A stretch of 64,000 nucleotides of DNA from positions 434,001 through 498,000 of the forward strand of contig JAEPMI010000003.1 in the NCBI GenBank assembly GCA_017644045.1, in the 5' to 3' direction. Made by a program: the position numbers and the translations under genes. Below the pieces are notes generated by a model. That model had not been told where the DNA came from and ran no database searches. It worked only from the letters and a program-made list of their open reading frames with translations. Source of the stretch: Deltaproteobacteria bacterium. Lineage in GTDB: Bacteria; Myxococcota_A; Polyangia; Polyangiales; Houyiibacteriaceae. Positions 34,150-42,196 of this stretch are shown piece by piece; the stretch's first letter is position 1; every line of letters starts with the position of its first letter.

Positions 34150-36192
34150 ATGGAGAGCAAGTGGTCCGAAGAAGACGCCCGCGCCGCCGTCGAGCGGTGG
34201 GCCGACAGTGAGCGAGTCAACGAGGATCTGGCGCTCCGGGTCTACTCCTCGCGCCTGATCGGTCGGGAGCCCACCTTGGTGCTCCACGGCGGCGGGAACA
34301 CGTCGGTCAAGACGCGCCTGAAGGACGACACCGGTGAAGAGGTCGACGTGCTCTGCGTGAAGGGCTCGGGCTGGGACCTCGGCGACATCGAGCCGCCCGG
34401 CCTTCCCGCCGTCCGCCTCGGGAGCCTCGCGCAGCTCCGCGCTCGTGAGGCTCTGAGCGACGAGGACATGGTCAACGCGCAGCGTACTCGCCTGCTCGAC
34501 GCGTCGTCCCCGAACCCTTCCGTCGAGACCTTGCTCCACGCGTTCCTGCCCGCGAAGTTCATCGACCACTCGCACGCGGACGCGGTGTTGGCGCTGGTCG
34601 ATCAGCCCGAGCGCGAGGCGATCTGCGCGGAGGTCTTCGGCGATCGCTTTCCGCTCGTCCCCTACGTGATGCCCGGCTTCGCGCTCGCGAAGCTCGCCGC
34701 CGAGGTCGCCGAAGCCCATCCGGACGCCGAGGGGCTCGTGCTCCTCAAGCACGGTCTCTTCACCTTCGCGGACACCGCCAAGGAGAGCTACGAGCGCCAC
34801 GTACGCGCGGTCGACGCGGCCGAGCGCTACATCGCGACGCGCCGATCGACCCTCGGAGTGCCGCGCCGCGCGGTCCCGACCTTGGATTGGGCGCGCATCG
34901 CGCCCCGGCTCCGCGGTGCGCTCGGGACCGAAGGGGACCGGCAGGTGCACTACCTGCTCCATCGCCGGAGCACCCCCGTCATCGACGCATACCTCGGTCG
35001 CGAGGACCTGGACGACGTGTCTCAGCGCGGGACTCCGACGCCCGACCACGTGATTCGGACCAAGCGCGTTCCGCTCGTGCTCGAGCTCGAGCCGTCCATG
35101 GACGATGCCGCGATCGATCGGGCGATCGACGCCGCGCTCACTCGCTACCGGAAGGACTACCGTGCCTACGTGAAGGCAGAGGCGGCGAAGAAGGGGCGCG
35201 AGGTCGTGGCGCTCGATCCCGATCCCCGCGTGGTCCTCATCCCCGGCGTCGGCATGGTCACGGTCGGCACGACCCCGAAGGCCGCGCGCGTCGCCGCCGA
35301 CCTGCACGAGCACTGCATCGACGTGATCGAGTCCGCCGAGGCGGTGGGGACCTACGAGGTGCTCCCCCTCGGTGACGTCTTCGACATGGAGTACTGGAGC
35401 CTGGAGCAGGCCAAGCTCGGCAAGAAGCAGCCGAAGCGCTTCGATGGACAGGTCGTGGTGATCACCGGCGCGGCGAGCGGCATCGGCGAGGCCACCGCGC
35501 GCCTCTTCGCGGCCGAGGGGGCCACGCTCTTCCTGATCGATCGCGAGCCGAAGGCGCTCGAGAAGGTCGCCCAGGAGCTCGCCGCGGCCCACGTCGCTCT
35601 CGACGTCTCGGACGCCTCGGCCCTCCGCGCGGCGCTCGCTCAGTGCGTGAAGGTCTTCGGCGGAGTCGATGGGGTCGTGTCCAACGCGGGCTTCGCTCCG
35701 CAGGGCGCGCTCCACACGCTCGACGACGAGCTCCTCCAGCAGAGCTTCGCGGTGAACTTCTTCGCGCACCACGTCATCGCTCAGGAGGCGGTGAAGGTCA
35801 TGCGCGCCCAGGGCTTCGGTGGGTTCATCCTCTTCAACGCGTCGAAGGCGGCCTTCAACCCGGGCAAGGACTTCGGTCCCTACGCGATCCCGAAGGCGGC
35901 CGTGATCGCGCTGATGAAGCAGTTGGCCCTCGAGAACGGCGAGGTCGGCATCCGGGTCAACGCGGTGAACGCCGACCGGATCCGCACCGGTCTCCTGCCT
36001 CCGGCCTTCGTCGAGGAGCGCGCCAAGGCGCGGGGCCTCGACGCGGACGCCTACTTCCGCTCGAACCTCCTGAAGCGCGAGGTGACGGCCGAGGACGTCG
36101 CCGGCGCGTTCCTCTCGCTCGCGCTCGCCAAGAGCACCACGGGCAGCGTGTTCACGGTCGACGGCGGCAACATCGCCGCCTCGCCGCGCTGA
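34150..36192 (+). CDS. Bifunctional class II aldolase / short-chain dehydrogenase (RhaD-like)
   Basis: 680 residues from ATG 34150. Residues ~15-400 are a class II aldolase/adducin domain with zinc-ligand candidates HSHADAV (two His) and LLKHGLFTF (third His). Residues ~430-680 are a full [31 protein letters not shown], a Ser in LFNASKAAF, and YAIPK as the Tyr/Lys pair. The fusion matches the family annotated as bifunctional rhamnulose-1-phosphate aldolase / L-lactaldehyde dehydrogenase (YuxG/RhaALD). No other rhamnose genes are here, so the sugar substrate is uncertain. It is cytoplasmic. Starts divergently from zwf; the stop is three bases from the convergent hydrolase gene. Confidence 0.93.
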   Translation: MESKWSEEDARAAVERWADSERVNEDLALRVYSSRLIGREPTLVLHGGGNTSVKTRLKDDTGEEVDVLCVKGSGWDLGDIEPPGLPAVRLGSLAQLRAREALSDEDMVNAQRTRLLDASSPNPSVETLLHAFLPAKFIDHSHADAVLALVDQPEREAICAEVFGDRFPLVPYVMPGFALAKLAAEVAEAHPDAEGLVLLKHGLFTFADTAKESYERHVRAVDAAERYIATRRSTLGVPRRAVPTLDWARIAPRLRGALGTEGDRQVHYLLHRRSTPVIDAYLGREDLDDVSQRGTPTPDHVIRTKRVPLVLELEPSMDDAAIDRAIDAALTRYRKDYRAYVKAEAAKKGREVVALDPDPRVVLIPGVGMVTVGTTPKAARVAADLHEHCIDVIESAEAVGTYEVLPLGDVFDMEYWSLEQAKLGKKQPKRFDGQVVVITGAASGIGEATARLFAAEGATLFLIDREPKALEKVAQELAAAHVALDVSDASALRAALAQCVKVFGGVDGVVSNAGFAPQGALHTLDDELLQQSFAVNFFAHHVIAQEAVKVMRAQGFGGFILFNASKAAFNPGKDFGPYAIPKAAVIALMKQLALENGEVGIRVNAVNADRIRTGLLPPAFVEERAKARGLDADAYFRSNLLKREVTAEDVAGAFLSLALAKSTTGSVFTVDGGNIAASPR

Positions 36193-36195
36193 GCG

Positions 36196-37056
36196 TCACG
36201 CGGTCGCGCGGTCGGTCGCCCTCGTGGCTTCCCGCCCTTCGGCGGCGGCCACGTGGGCGCGGATCGCTTCGTTGATCTCGCGCGCCTTCTGGAAGACCGC
36301 GCCGTGGCCGGCGTCCTCGAGCTCGAGGAGCCTGGCGTGCGCGAGCCGCCGACGGAGCCGGTCGCTGTTGTGCGGCGGCACGAGGATGTCCTGGCTCGGC
36401 TTGATGATCAGCGTCGGCTTCCGGAAGGCGGTCAGCCGCTTGCCGGTGGAGTGCCGCAGGATCGCGTGGAGCTGCGCCAGCACGGTCGATCGCTCGGCGG
36501 GTCGCCCGAGCTGCTCGCCCATCCGCTGGTCCATCGCCGCCTGGTCCACCGTCGCGAGGAACTCGGCCGGGTAGAGGAGCTCGCGCAGCGCATGGAGCCG
36601 CTTCTCGCGCGGACCGCTGTTCGCGCGCAGGAAGACGTTCAGCGCGTGCACCGAGGGGAGCCACTTCATGCCGCGGCCACCCTCGTGGGTCGCGATCAGA
36701 GTCAGGCTCCGGACCCGCTCGGGCCACTCGCAGGCGAGCTCCTGCACGACCATCCCGCCCATCGAGACGCCGCAGAGATGGAAGTCGTCCCAGCCCAGCG
36801 CGTCGGCCACCCGGAGGGTGTCCTGGGCCATGTCGCGCATGGTCCAGAGCCGGCTGTCCTTCTCGCTGTGACCGATGCCGCGGTTGTCGAAGTACCCCAC
36901 CTGGTGGTCGCGCATCAGGTCCTCGACCTGCGGCTTCCAGATGTCGCCCTGCATCGAGAAGCCCATCACCATCAGCAGCCGGGGCCCCTCGGCGCCCGAC
37001 TGCCAGTAGCGGATCCGAGGCGTGGTCGGGGTGTAGCCCTCGTGAACGGTCTTCAT
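36196..37056 (-). CDS. Alpha/beta hydrolase
   Basis: 286 residues from ATG 37056, preceded by GAGG. It has a canonical alpha/beta-hydrolase fold: LLMVMGFSMQGDIW (oxyanion strand), YFDNRGIGHSEKD, nucleophile elbow GVSMGG, an Asp in LIIKPSQDILVPP and the catalytic His in EDAGHGAVF. A lid region (~150-210) is helical. Substrates of this subgroup range from epoxides to lipids and esters, and nothing here decides between them. No signal peptide, so it is cytoplasmic. It lies between the aldolase/SDR gene (convergent) and the TerB-like gene (divergent). Confidence 0.9.
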   Translation of the reverse strand: MKTVHEGYTPTTPRIRYWQSGAEGPRLLMVMGFSMQGDIWKPQVEDLMRDHQVGYFDNRGIGHSEKDSRLWTMRDMAQDTLRVADALGWDDFHLCGVSMGGMVVQELACEWPERVRSLTLIATHEGGRGMKWLPSVHALNVFLRANSGPREKRLHALRELLYPAEFLATVDQAAMDQRMGEQLGRPAERSTVLAQLHAILRHSTGKRLTAFRKPTLIIKPSQDILVPPHNSDRLRRRLAHARLLELEDAGHGAVFQKAREINEAIRAHVAAAEGREATRATDRATA

Positions 37057-37154
37057 GACCTCAGTCTCGCATTCGGCCCGGTCTGCTTCAACGCGACGCG
37101 ACCGGCCGGTCACGGGTCTTGAACCCAAGGGCCTCTGGTGCCAGGATTTGCGCC

Positions 37155-37469
37155 GTGACACCCGATGACCAGAAGCGGTTCGTTCAGATCGTGGGGCAGG
37201 TCCTCATCAGCGATGGGATCCTCGGAGACGCCGAGCGTGACCACCTCGATCGCGTGATGGACGAGCTCGGCCTCCAGGGCGACGCCCGCAAGGAGGCGCT
37301 TCGTGGCATCGACGTGGACAGCCCGGTCGAGGAGCGGGTCCAGGCCCTCTCCGACGAGGCGCGGGGCCAGCTCCTGGCAGCCGTCGAGCGTGCCGCGGCC
37401 GTCGACGGGGAAGCCCAGAAGGCCGAGACCCAGCTGGTCGAGCAGCTCCGCAATCTCCTGAACGCCTGA
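37155..37469 (+). CDS. Small TerB-like helical protein
   Basis: 104 residues from a GTG at 37155, with AGGA eight bases upstream. The pattern FVQIVGQVLISDGILGDAER, HLDRVMDELGL and LLAAVERAAAVDGEAQKAET gives two repeats of the acidic D-G-x-(L/A)-x-x-x-E motif typical of TerB-like domains, which in other proteins bind divalent metals. No ter operon is present, so tellurite resistance should not be inferred. The stop is directly followed by the GTG of recX, so the two are co-transcribed. Confidence 0.75.
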   Translation: MTPDDQKRFVQIVGQVLISDGILGDAERDHLDRVMDELGLQGDARKEALRGIDVDSPVEERVQALSDEARGQLLAAVERAAAVDGEAQKAETQLVEQLRNLLNA

Positions 37470-37970
37470 GTGGCCAAGCGGCGCAAGCCCGTCGACCGCA
37501 AGGCGCTCGAGGCGGCGGCCCTCCGCTACCTGAGCCAGCGCGGCGCGAGCCGAGCGCAGCTCGCGCGGGTGCTCCGTCGACGGGTCGATCGCGACGCCCG
37601 CCGCCGCGAAGAGGAGCCTCCCCCCGAAGCCGATGAGTGGATCGAGGAGGTCCTCGGCAAGATGGAGGGCTGGGGCTATCTCGACGACGCGAAGTTCGCG
37701 GTCGACAAGGCGAAGGCGATGCGCCGGCGCGGAGCGTCGCGACGGAAGATTCAGGCCAAGCTGGCCGAGAAGGGCATCGACCGCGAGCTCGCCGACGAGG
37801 CGCTCGGGGAAGAGGATCGCGACGCGGAGCGCGCGGCGGCCGACAAGCTCGTGAAGCGCCGACGCTTCGGGCGAGACCCCGAGCGGCGGCAGAAGGAGCT
37901 GGCCGCCCTGGCCCGCGCGGGCTTCTCCTACGACGTGGCCAAGGCCGCGCTCGACTCCCCACCGGAGTGA
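37470..37970 (+). CDS. recX: RecX-family regulatory protein
   Basis: 166 residues from a GTG at 37470 directly after the preceding stop. RecX binds RecA filaments and restrains recombination and SOS activity. The three-helix repeats are recognisable: ALRYLSQRGASRAQLARVL, GYLDDAKFAVDKAKAMRRRG with the conserved YLDD pattern, KIQAKLAEKGIDRELADEAL, and RRQKELAALARAGFSYDVAKAAL. recA is not in the window; in many Proteobacteria recX follows recA, so this is a displaced copy. Highly charged, and cytoplasmic. Confidence 0.87.
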   Translation: MAKRRKPVDRKALEAAALRYLSQRGASRAQLARVLRRRVDRDARRREEEPPPEADEWIEEVLGKMEGWGYLDDAKFAVDKAKAMRRRGASRRKIQAKLAEKGIDRELADEALGEEDRDAERAAADKLVKRRRFGRDPERRQKELAALARAGFSYDVAKAALDSPPE

Positions 37971-38007
37971 GGTTGCCGGTGAGGCCGTGTTTGGGCACGG
38001 TTCCGCC

Positions 38008-38970
38008 ATGCGCGCTGCGAAGCTCTCCGCGCCGGCCCTGACGTGGCTGGTGGCCCTCCTCCTCTCGCTCGGCTGCTCGAGCCGCGAGATCCGGAGGCCG
38101 ACCTACGAGGACGAAGGTGGCGAGGCGCCCGTCGCCGAGCAGACCGAGGCCCCCACGGTCGCTCGGATCACCGAGGAGCCCTTCGTCTGGGAGGTGAGCA
38201 AGGACGGCAAGACGAGCCACATCATGGGCACCATTCACGTCGGCGTGACGCTGGACGAGGCGCTGCCTCCCCGGCTCCAGGACGCGGCCGCGAACGCGCG
38301 GGTGGTGATGCTGGAGATCGACCCGTCCGACGTCGACCCCGCGGTGATGCTCGCCGCGGCGCGGCTCCCGGAGGGCGAGCGCCAGGACCAGCTCTACACG
38401 CCCGGGGTCTGGCACGAGATCGCCAACCAGCTGAACACCACGATGAACGAGCAGACGCTCCGGACGCTCCGTCCGTGGTTCACCATGCTGATGCTGCTCC
38501 AGACCGTGGTCGGCCGGATGCACGACGGCGCGCCGCCCGAGGGCATGGACATGACCCTCTTCCGGATGGCCGGTGAGGTGGGCGTGACCATGCGCCCGCT
38601 CGAGACCGTGCAGGATCAGGTGAACGCGCTGGCGTCCCCGCCGGACGCCGAGGTCGCGCGAATGGTGAGCGACATGATCGAGGGCATGCAGGCCGGACAG
38701 AACGAGCTCGAGCTCTTGCTCGAGGCCTACCGCTCGGCCGACTTGGCGCGCATCGGCATGATCCTCCTCGACCCGGACGAGCGCGAGATGGCGCCCGAGT
38801 TCCACGCGGCGCTCATCGACCGCCGCAACGAAGCGTGGATGGCGCCGCTCCAGGAGGAGCTGGTCCAGGGCGACGCGTTCATCGCCGTGGGGCTCGGACA
38901 CCTCGTGGGTCCAGAGGGCATTCTCGCTCGCCTCCGGAACGTCGGTTACACGGTCGACCGCACGCGCTGA
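38008..38970 (+). CDS. TraB/GumN-family lipoprotein
   Basis: 320 residues from ATG 38008. A lipoprotein signal (VALLLSLGCSS) is followed by an acidic linker. The TraB/GumN fold (PF01963; also called the Tiki/PrgY superfamily) begins with FVWEVSKDGKTSHIMGTIHVG, whose GxxH His is the putative metal ligand. VVMLEIDPSDVD supplies the conserved Glu, and AFIAVGLGHLVGPEGIL the second GxxH. Tiki-type members act as metalloproteases, but bacterial functions are mostly unknown. The protein is probably periplasmic and membrane-anchored. Its last 25 bases overlap the end of the convergent M81 gene. Confidence 0.87.
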   Translation: MRAAKLSAPALTWLVALLLSLGCSSREIRRPTYEDEGGEAPVAEQTEAPTVARITEEPFVWEVSKDGKTSHIMGTIHVGVTLDEALPPRLQDAAANARVVMLEIDPSDVDPAVMLAAARLPEGERQDQLYTPGVWHEIANQLNTTMNEQTLRTLRPWFTMLMLLQTVVGRMHDGAPPEGMDMTLFRMAGEVGVTMRPLETVQDQVNALASPPDAEVARMVSDMIEGMQAGQNELELLLEAYRSADLARIGMILLDPDEREMAPEFHAALIDRRNEAWMAPLQEELVQGDAFIAVGLGHLVGPEGILARLRNVGYTVDRTR

Positions 38971-40553
38971 GCGCTCTGCTCCGGCGCGCGGCGTCGCCGG
39001 TCCGCGGGTCGCCAGTCGTCGACCGCGTCGATGGGGTGGACCTCCTCGTGGAAGTCCACGGTGCGGAAGGCGTCGAAGTCGGTGGTGCCGCCGCTGCGGA
39101 CACCCACGTACTTCCGAGCGATGTGCACGTGATAGATGCGGAAGTGGAAGAGGCTCTTCACGACGATCACGTCGGCCTTCCACGGTGAGAGGCCCGCGTC
39201 GGTCCAGAAGCTCGGCTTGAGCGTGTAGGGCGCCTGCTCGGTGACGATGACCTTCGCGGGGCCGGCGTCGATGGTGACGTGGCGACCGAAGTACTCCGAC
39301 TCGCCGCGGTGGATCAGCCGCCCCTCGAGCGCCAGCGGTGCGTGGGCTTCGGGCGCGAGCTTGCCTCCCACCTCCACGGCTACCTGCTCTCCCAGCGAGC
39401 GGTCGAAGAGCTCGCCGACGACCTCGCGGTCGCGGATGGGCACGTAGGTGGTGAGGGAGGGGTGGCGGAGCGCCTCCGCCAGGACGTGCGTGCTCTCCCC
39501 GAGCGCGCCGGCTCCGACCGTGTCGCCGGTGTCGGAGAAGAAGACTGCTCCGGTCTTGCGCGCAAAGGTGGATCGCTCGGCCAGCGCGAACGCCTCGGCC
39601 GGCGAGTGCAGATCGGGCCCCGGCACGTCGCGGACCGACCACAGCGCGTCGGCGATCTCTTCGGCGAGGCGCTCCGCGAGCGCTTGGTCGCCGTCGGTCG
39701 TCACGACCGCGCTCCAGCCGAGGTCCCGAGAGTCGCTCCAGACGTGCACGGTGAACGCGCTCACGTAGAGCACGCGCGGGTCCTTCTCCATCTTCTTCAT
39801 CAGCCGGAACACGCGGCGCATCGGCATCATGAAGTCGAGCGTCGACCCACCGCCGAAGACCAGCGGGAGCGTCCGCCACGCGATGGTCGGCTGGACCTCG
39901 CCGCGAAGCGCGCGCACGAGCAGCTCGGCGGTGCGCTTGCCGACCTTGCGGAGATCGCGGTGCGGGTTGGTCCGGTAGGCCGTGACCAGATCGGGAAGGT
40001 GGACCTTCGGCGCGGTCATCTGGCCGTGCAGGTCGTAGCTCACCGCGATCTTCAGGTCGGGGTGTGCGCGGCGAACGGCCTGGAGGATGCGCTCCTCCGG
40101 TTCGCCCCCAGCCTCGCTGCGCATCGCGCCGTGGAGCGCGAGGTAGAGCCCGTCGAGCGGTCCGGCGCGGTCGATCGCAGCCAGCAAACGCTCGACGAGG
40201 GCTTCCTCGGCGGATGTCGCGAGCGGACCGGAGGGAAGCGCCCACGCGCTCATCAGCGGCACCGCTTCGGCGCCCGCGCGCTCGATGGCGCGTCGGGCAC
40301 CCGAGAGCTCGGCGTTCAGCGCGAGCCCTGGGAGCTCGGCCCGGAAGCGCCCGGTCGCCTTCGCGAGCGCCGCCTCGTCGAGGAGGTGGAAGCGCTCGAA
40401 GTCGTCGAGCTGCGTCGCCTCCGGCGAGAAGGCGTTCGTCTCGTTGTTGATGCGCGCGATCCCGATTCGGAGAGGAGTCGCGAAGCGACGACGACTTCCC
40501 TCACCCTCACCCTCTCCCTGCAGGGAGTGACCAGTCTCGTTCCGTGCATGCAT
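38946..40553 (-). CDS. M81-family (MlrC-like) metalloprotein
   Basis: 535 residues from ATG 40553. The conserved core starts at IGIARINNETNAFSP, near residue 30, and runs through GLYLALHGAM, AVSYDLHGQMT (Asp/His metal-ligand candidates), AYRTNPHRD (His ligand) and VFFSDTGDTVGAGALG to VVKSLFHFRIYHVHIARKYV. MlrC degrades linearised microcystin in Sphingomonas; homologues elsewhere have unknown substrates and are often next to transport or amino-acid genes. The first ~28 residues (GEGEGEGS-type) are encoded by one arm of a GAGGGTGAGGG inverted repeat, so the true N-terminus is doubtful. No signal peptide. It follows the PLP-enzyme gene on the same strand. Confidence 0.85.
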   Translation of the reverse strand: MHARNETGHSLQGEGEGEGSRRRFATPLRIGIARINNETNAFSPEATQLDDFERFHLLDEAALAKATGRFRAELPGLALNAELSGARRAIERAGAEAVPLMSAWALPSGPLATSAEEALVERLLAAIDRAGPLDGLYLALHGAMRSEAGGEPEERILQAVRRAHPDLKIAVSYDLHGQMTAPKVHLPDLVTAYRTNPHRDLRKVGKRTAELLVRALRGEVQPTIAWRTLPLVFGGGSTLDFMMPMRRVFRLMKKMEKDPRVLYVSAFTVHVWSDSRDLGWSAVVTTDGDQALAERLAEEIADALWSVRDVPGPDLHSPAEAFALAERSTFARKTGAVFFSDTGDTVGAGALGESTHVLAEALRHPSLTTYVPIRDREVVGELFDRSLGEQVAVEVGGKLAPEAHAPLALEGRLIHRGESEYFGRHVTIDAGPAKVIVTEQAPYTLKPSFWTDAGLSPWKADVIVVKSLFHFRIYHVHIARKYVGVRSGGTTDFDAFRTVDFHEEVHPIDAVDDWRPADRRRRAPEQSAQRVRSTV

Positions 40554-40604
40554 CAGCTTCAGTCTTCGTTCAGGGTGAGGGTGAGGGCGAGGGTGAGGGT
40601 GAGG
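40497..40604. repeat. Inverted CCCTCACC / GGTGAGGG element flanking the M81 start codon
   Basis: The arm CCCTCACCCTCACCCTCTCC, ending in CTG (40498-40520), pairs with CAGGGTGAGGGTGAGGGCGA, continuing GGG (40571-40593), with two mismatches. The second side continues with more GGTGAGG to 40604. A 14-bp palindrome CTCCCTGCAGGGAG (40514-40527) sits at the inner end of the left arm. It resembles dispersed REP-like elements of high-GC genomes. Confidence 0.75.
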
Positions 40605-40631
40605 GGGGGAGCACGCCTTTCGGCGTTGCTC

Positions 40632-42074
40632 CTACGGAGTGTAGATCTGACCGAGGAAGGCCTTCAGCAGCTCCTGCCGCGTCTCCGCCGGCAGAGCGTT
40701 CATGACCTCGTTCACCAGCGCGCGCTCCTTCGGTAGCTCGCCCGGACCGGGGGAGCCGGCCATGGCCATCAGCTCGTTGAAGCGCATGCGGATGTCCTCG
40801 GGCTTCAGCGATGCAGCCATCTGCAGCAGCGGGGCCGGCGCGAGGTCGGACTCGCCGGTCATGTTCGCGACCTCTTCGGCGAGCACGGCGAGCATCTCGC
40901 CGACCTTGCCGGCGTTGCTCGGCTCGATCTGGAAGTGGAGGTTGTGCGGGCTGTTCCGGTAGCCGAGCTGCGGCTGCACGTACCAGCCGCGTTCCTGCAT
41001 CCGGTCCGCGAGGCGGAAGATCGGGAGCTGCACCCCATCGGCAGCCGTCGCCGCGACCAGGCCCATCTGCGGCTCGCCGAGCACCTTCAGGCCTTCGATC
41101 TTCCGGAGCCCGTCGACCAGCGCCGTCGTGCCCTCGCGGAGCTCGCTCGCGATCTTCAGGTAGCCCTCGTCGCCGAGGAAGCGCATCACCGCCCACGCGC
41201 CGGCGAGGGGCGCCGCGCTCTTGGTGCTCTGAATGGTCGAGTTGACCACCGAGTAGCCGCTCCACGCCGCGCACGCGAAGTACTGGTGACGCCGGAGCTC
41301 GGCGTCCCGGTAGAGCACCACGGACGCGCCCTTGGGGGCGTAGGCGAACTTGTGCAGGTCCATCGAGATCGAGCTGACGCCCGGCACCCGGAAGTCGAAA
41401 GGCGGGATCTCGTCGCCGAGCCGCTCGAGGTAGGGCAGCAGGAACGCGCCGATGCAACCGTCGACGTGGAAGAGCAGGTCGTGCTCGATCGCCAGCTGAC
41501 CGATGGCCTCGATCGGGTCGATGACGCCGTGGGCGTAACCGGGGGCGGACCCGACGAGCAGGATGGTCCGCTCGTCGATCTTCGCGCGCATGTCGTCGAG
41601 GTCCGCCGCGAAGCTCTTCGGGTCGACCGCCACCTCGATCGCCTCGACGTCGAAGTAGGCCGCCGCCTTGTGGAAGCTCGAGTGGGCGGTCTCCGGCAGG
41701 AGCATCGTCGGCCGGGTCAGCTCCGGTCGGGTCGCCCGGGCGTGATCGCGCGCGGTCTTCACCGCGAGCAGGAGGCTCTCGGTGCCCCCACTCGTGAAGG
41801 AACCGACGACCTTCTCGTCGCCGTGGAGATGGTCGCGCGCGATGTCGAGGACCTCGTTCTCGAGCTGCCGCAGGCTGGGGAACATCGTCGGGTCCAGCCC
41901 GTTCGCGCCCAGCGCCATCGTGACCGCGGCCTTCTTGATCTCGTCGACCGCTTCGCCGGCCGCGTAGATGAAGCCGAACGCGTGCCCATCGCCGATCGGC
42001 AGGTCGCTCTGCTGCATCTCGCGTAGCGTCGCGATCACGTTCTCCCGAGTCTCACCCTTGGCCGGCATTCCCAT
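40632..42074 (-). CDS. PLP-dependent decarboxylase/lyase of the GadB - sphingosine-1-phosphate lyase group
   Basis: 480 residues from ATG 42074, chosen because AGGAGG lies six bases upstream; an earlier frame start at 42212 lacks one. Fold type I PLP enzyme: FTSGGTESLLLAVKTARD binds the cofactor phosphate, LLFHVDGCIGAFLLPYLERL carries the PLP-binding Asp, and SMDLHKFAYAPKGASVVLYR the Schiff-base Lys. SGYSVVNSTIQSTKSAAPLA replaces the GSRPG region of glutamate decarboxylases and is closer to S1P-lyase-like proteins. The substrate is unknown; amino acid or sphingoid-base phosphate are both possible. Cytoplasmic or membrane-associated. It has a sigma70-like promoter and an operator-like dyad. 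Confidence 0.85.
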   Translation of the reverse strand: MGMPAKGETRENVIATLREMQQSDLPIGDGHAFGFIYAAGEAVDEIKKAAVTMALGANGLDPTMFPSLRQLENEVLDIARDHLHGDEKVVGSFTSGGTESLLLAVKTARDHARATRPELTRPTMLLPETAHSSFHKAAAYFDVEAIEVAVDPKSFAADLDDMRAKIDERTILLVGSAPGYAHGVIDPIEAIGQLAIEHDLLFHVDGCIGAFLLPYLERLGDEIPPFDFRVPGVSSISMDLHKFAYAPKGASVVLYRDAELRRHQYFACAAWSGYSVVNSTIQSTKSAAPLAGAWAVMRFLGDEGYLKIASELREGTTALVDGLRKIEGLKVLGEPQMGLVAATAADGVQLPIFRLADRMQERGWYVQPQLGYRNSPHNLHFQIEPSNAGKVGEMLAVLAEEVANMTGESDLAPAPLLQMAASLKPEDIRMRFNELMAMAGSPGPGELPKERALVNEVMNALPAETRQELLKAFLGQIYTP

Positions 42075-42109
42075 CACACACCTCCTGGTCGCTCCCTGCG
42101 ACGAGGGTT

Positions 42110-42137
42110 GATCTAACAAACTGGCACCAGGTGTCAA
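42110..42137 (-). promoter_or_regulatory. Sigma70-like promoter overlapping a dyad, for the PLP-enzyme gene
   Basis: On the minus strand, TTGACA (42137-42132) and TAGATC (42115-42110) are 16 bases apart, with the start codon at 42074. A near-perfect dyad TGGCACC-A-GGTGTCA (42122-42136) covers the -35 hexamer and most of the spacer, the position expected for a repressor. Confidence 0.55.
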
Positions 42138-42196
42138 CTCGGCTTCCGTCATCGTTTCGTCATCCGTCCGAGCACGGCGGCTATGCTCCGCGGCCG

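Noticed and set aside
37155-37469. Tellurite-resistance locus
   Set aside because: Only a TerB-like fold is present. No terA, terC, terD or terZ genes are nearby, so a resistance role cannot be claimed.
37207-40245. 1012-codon minus-strand frame
   Set aside because: It crosses recX, the TraB gene and the M81 gene in other frames. The product has no domain.
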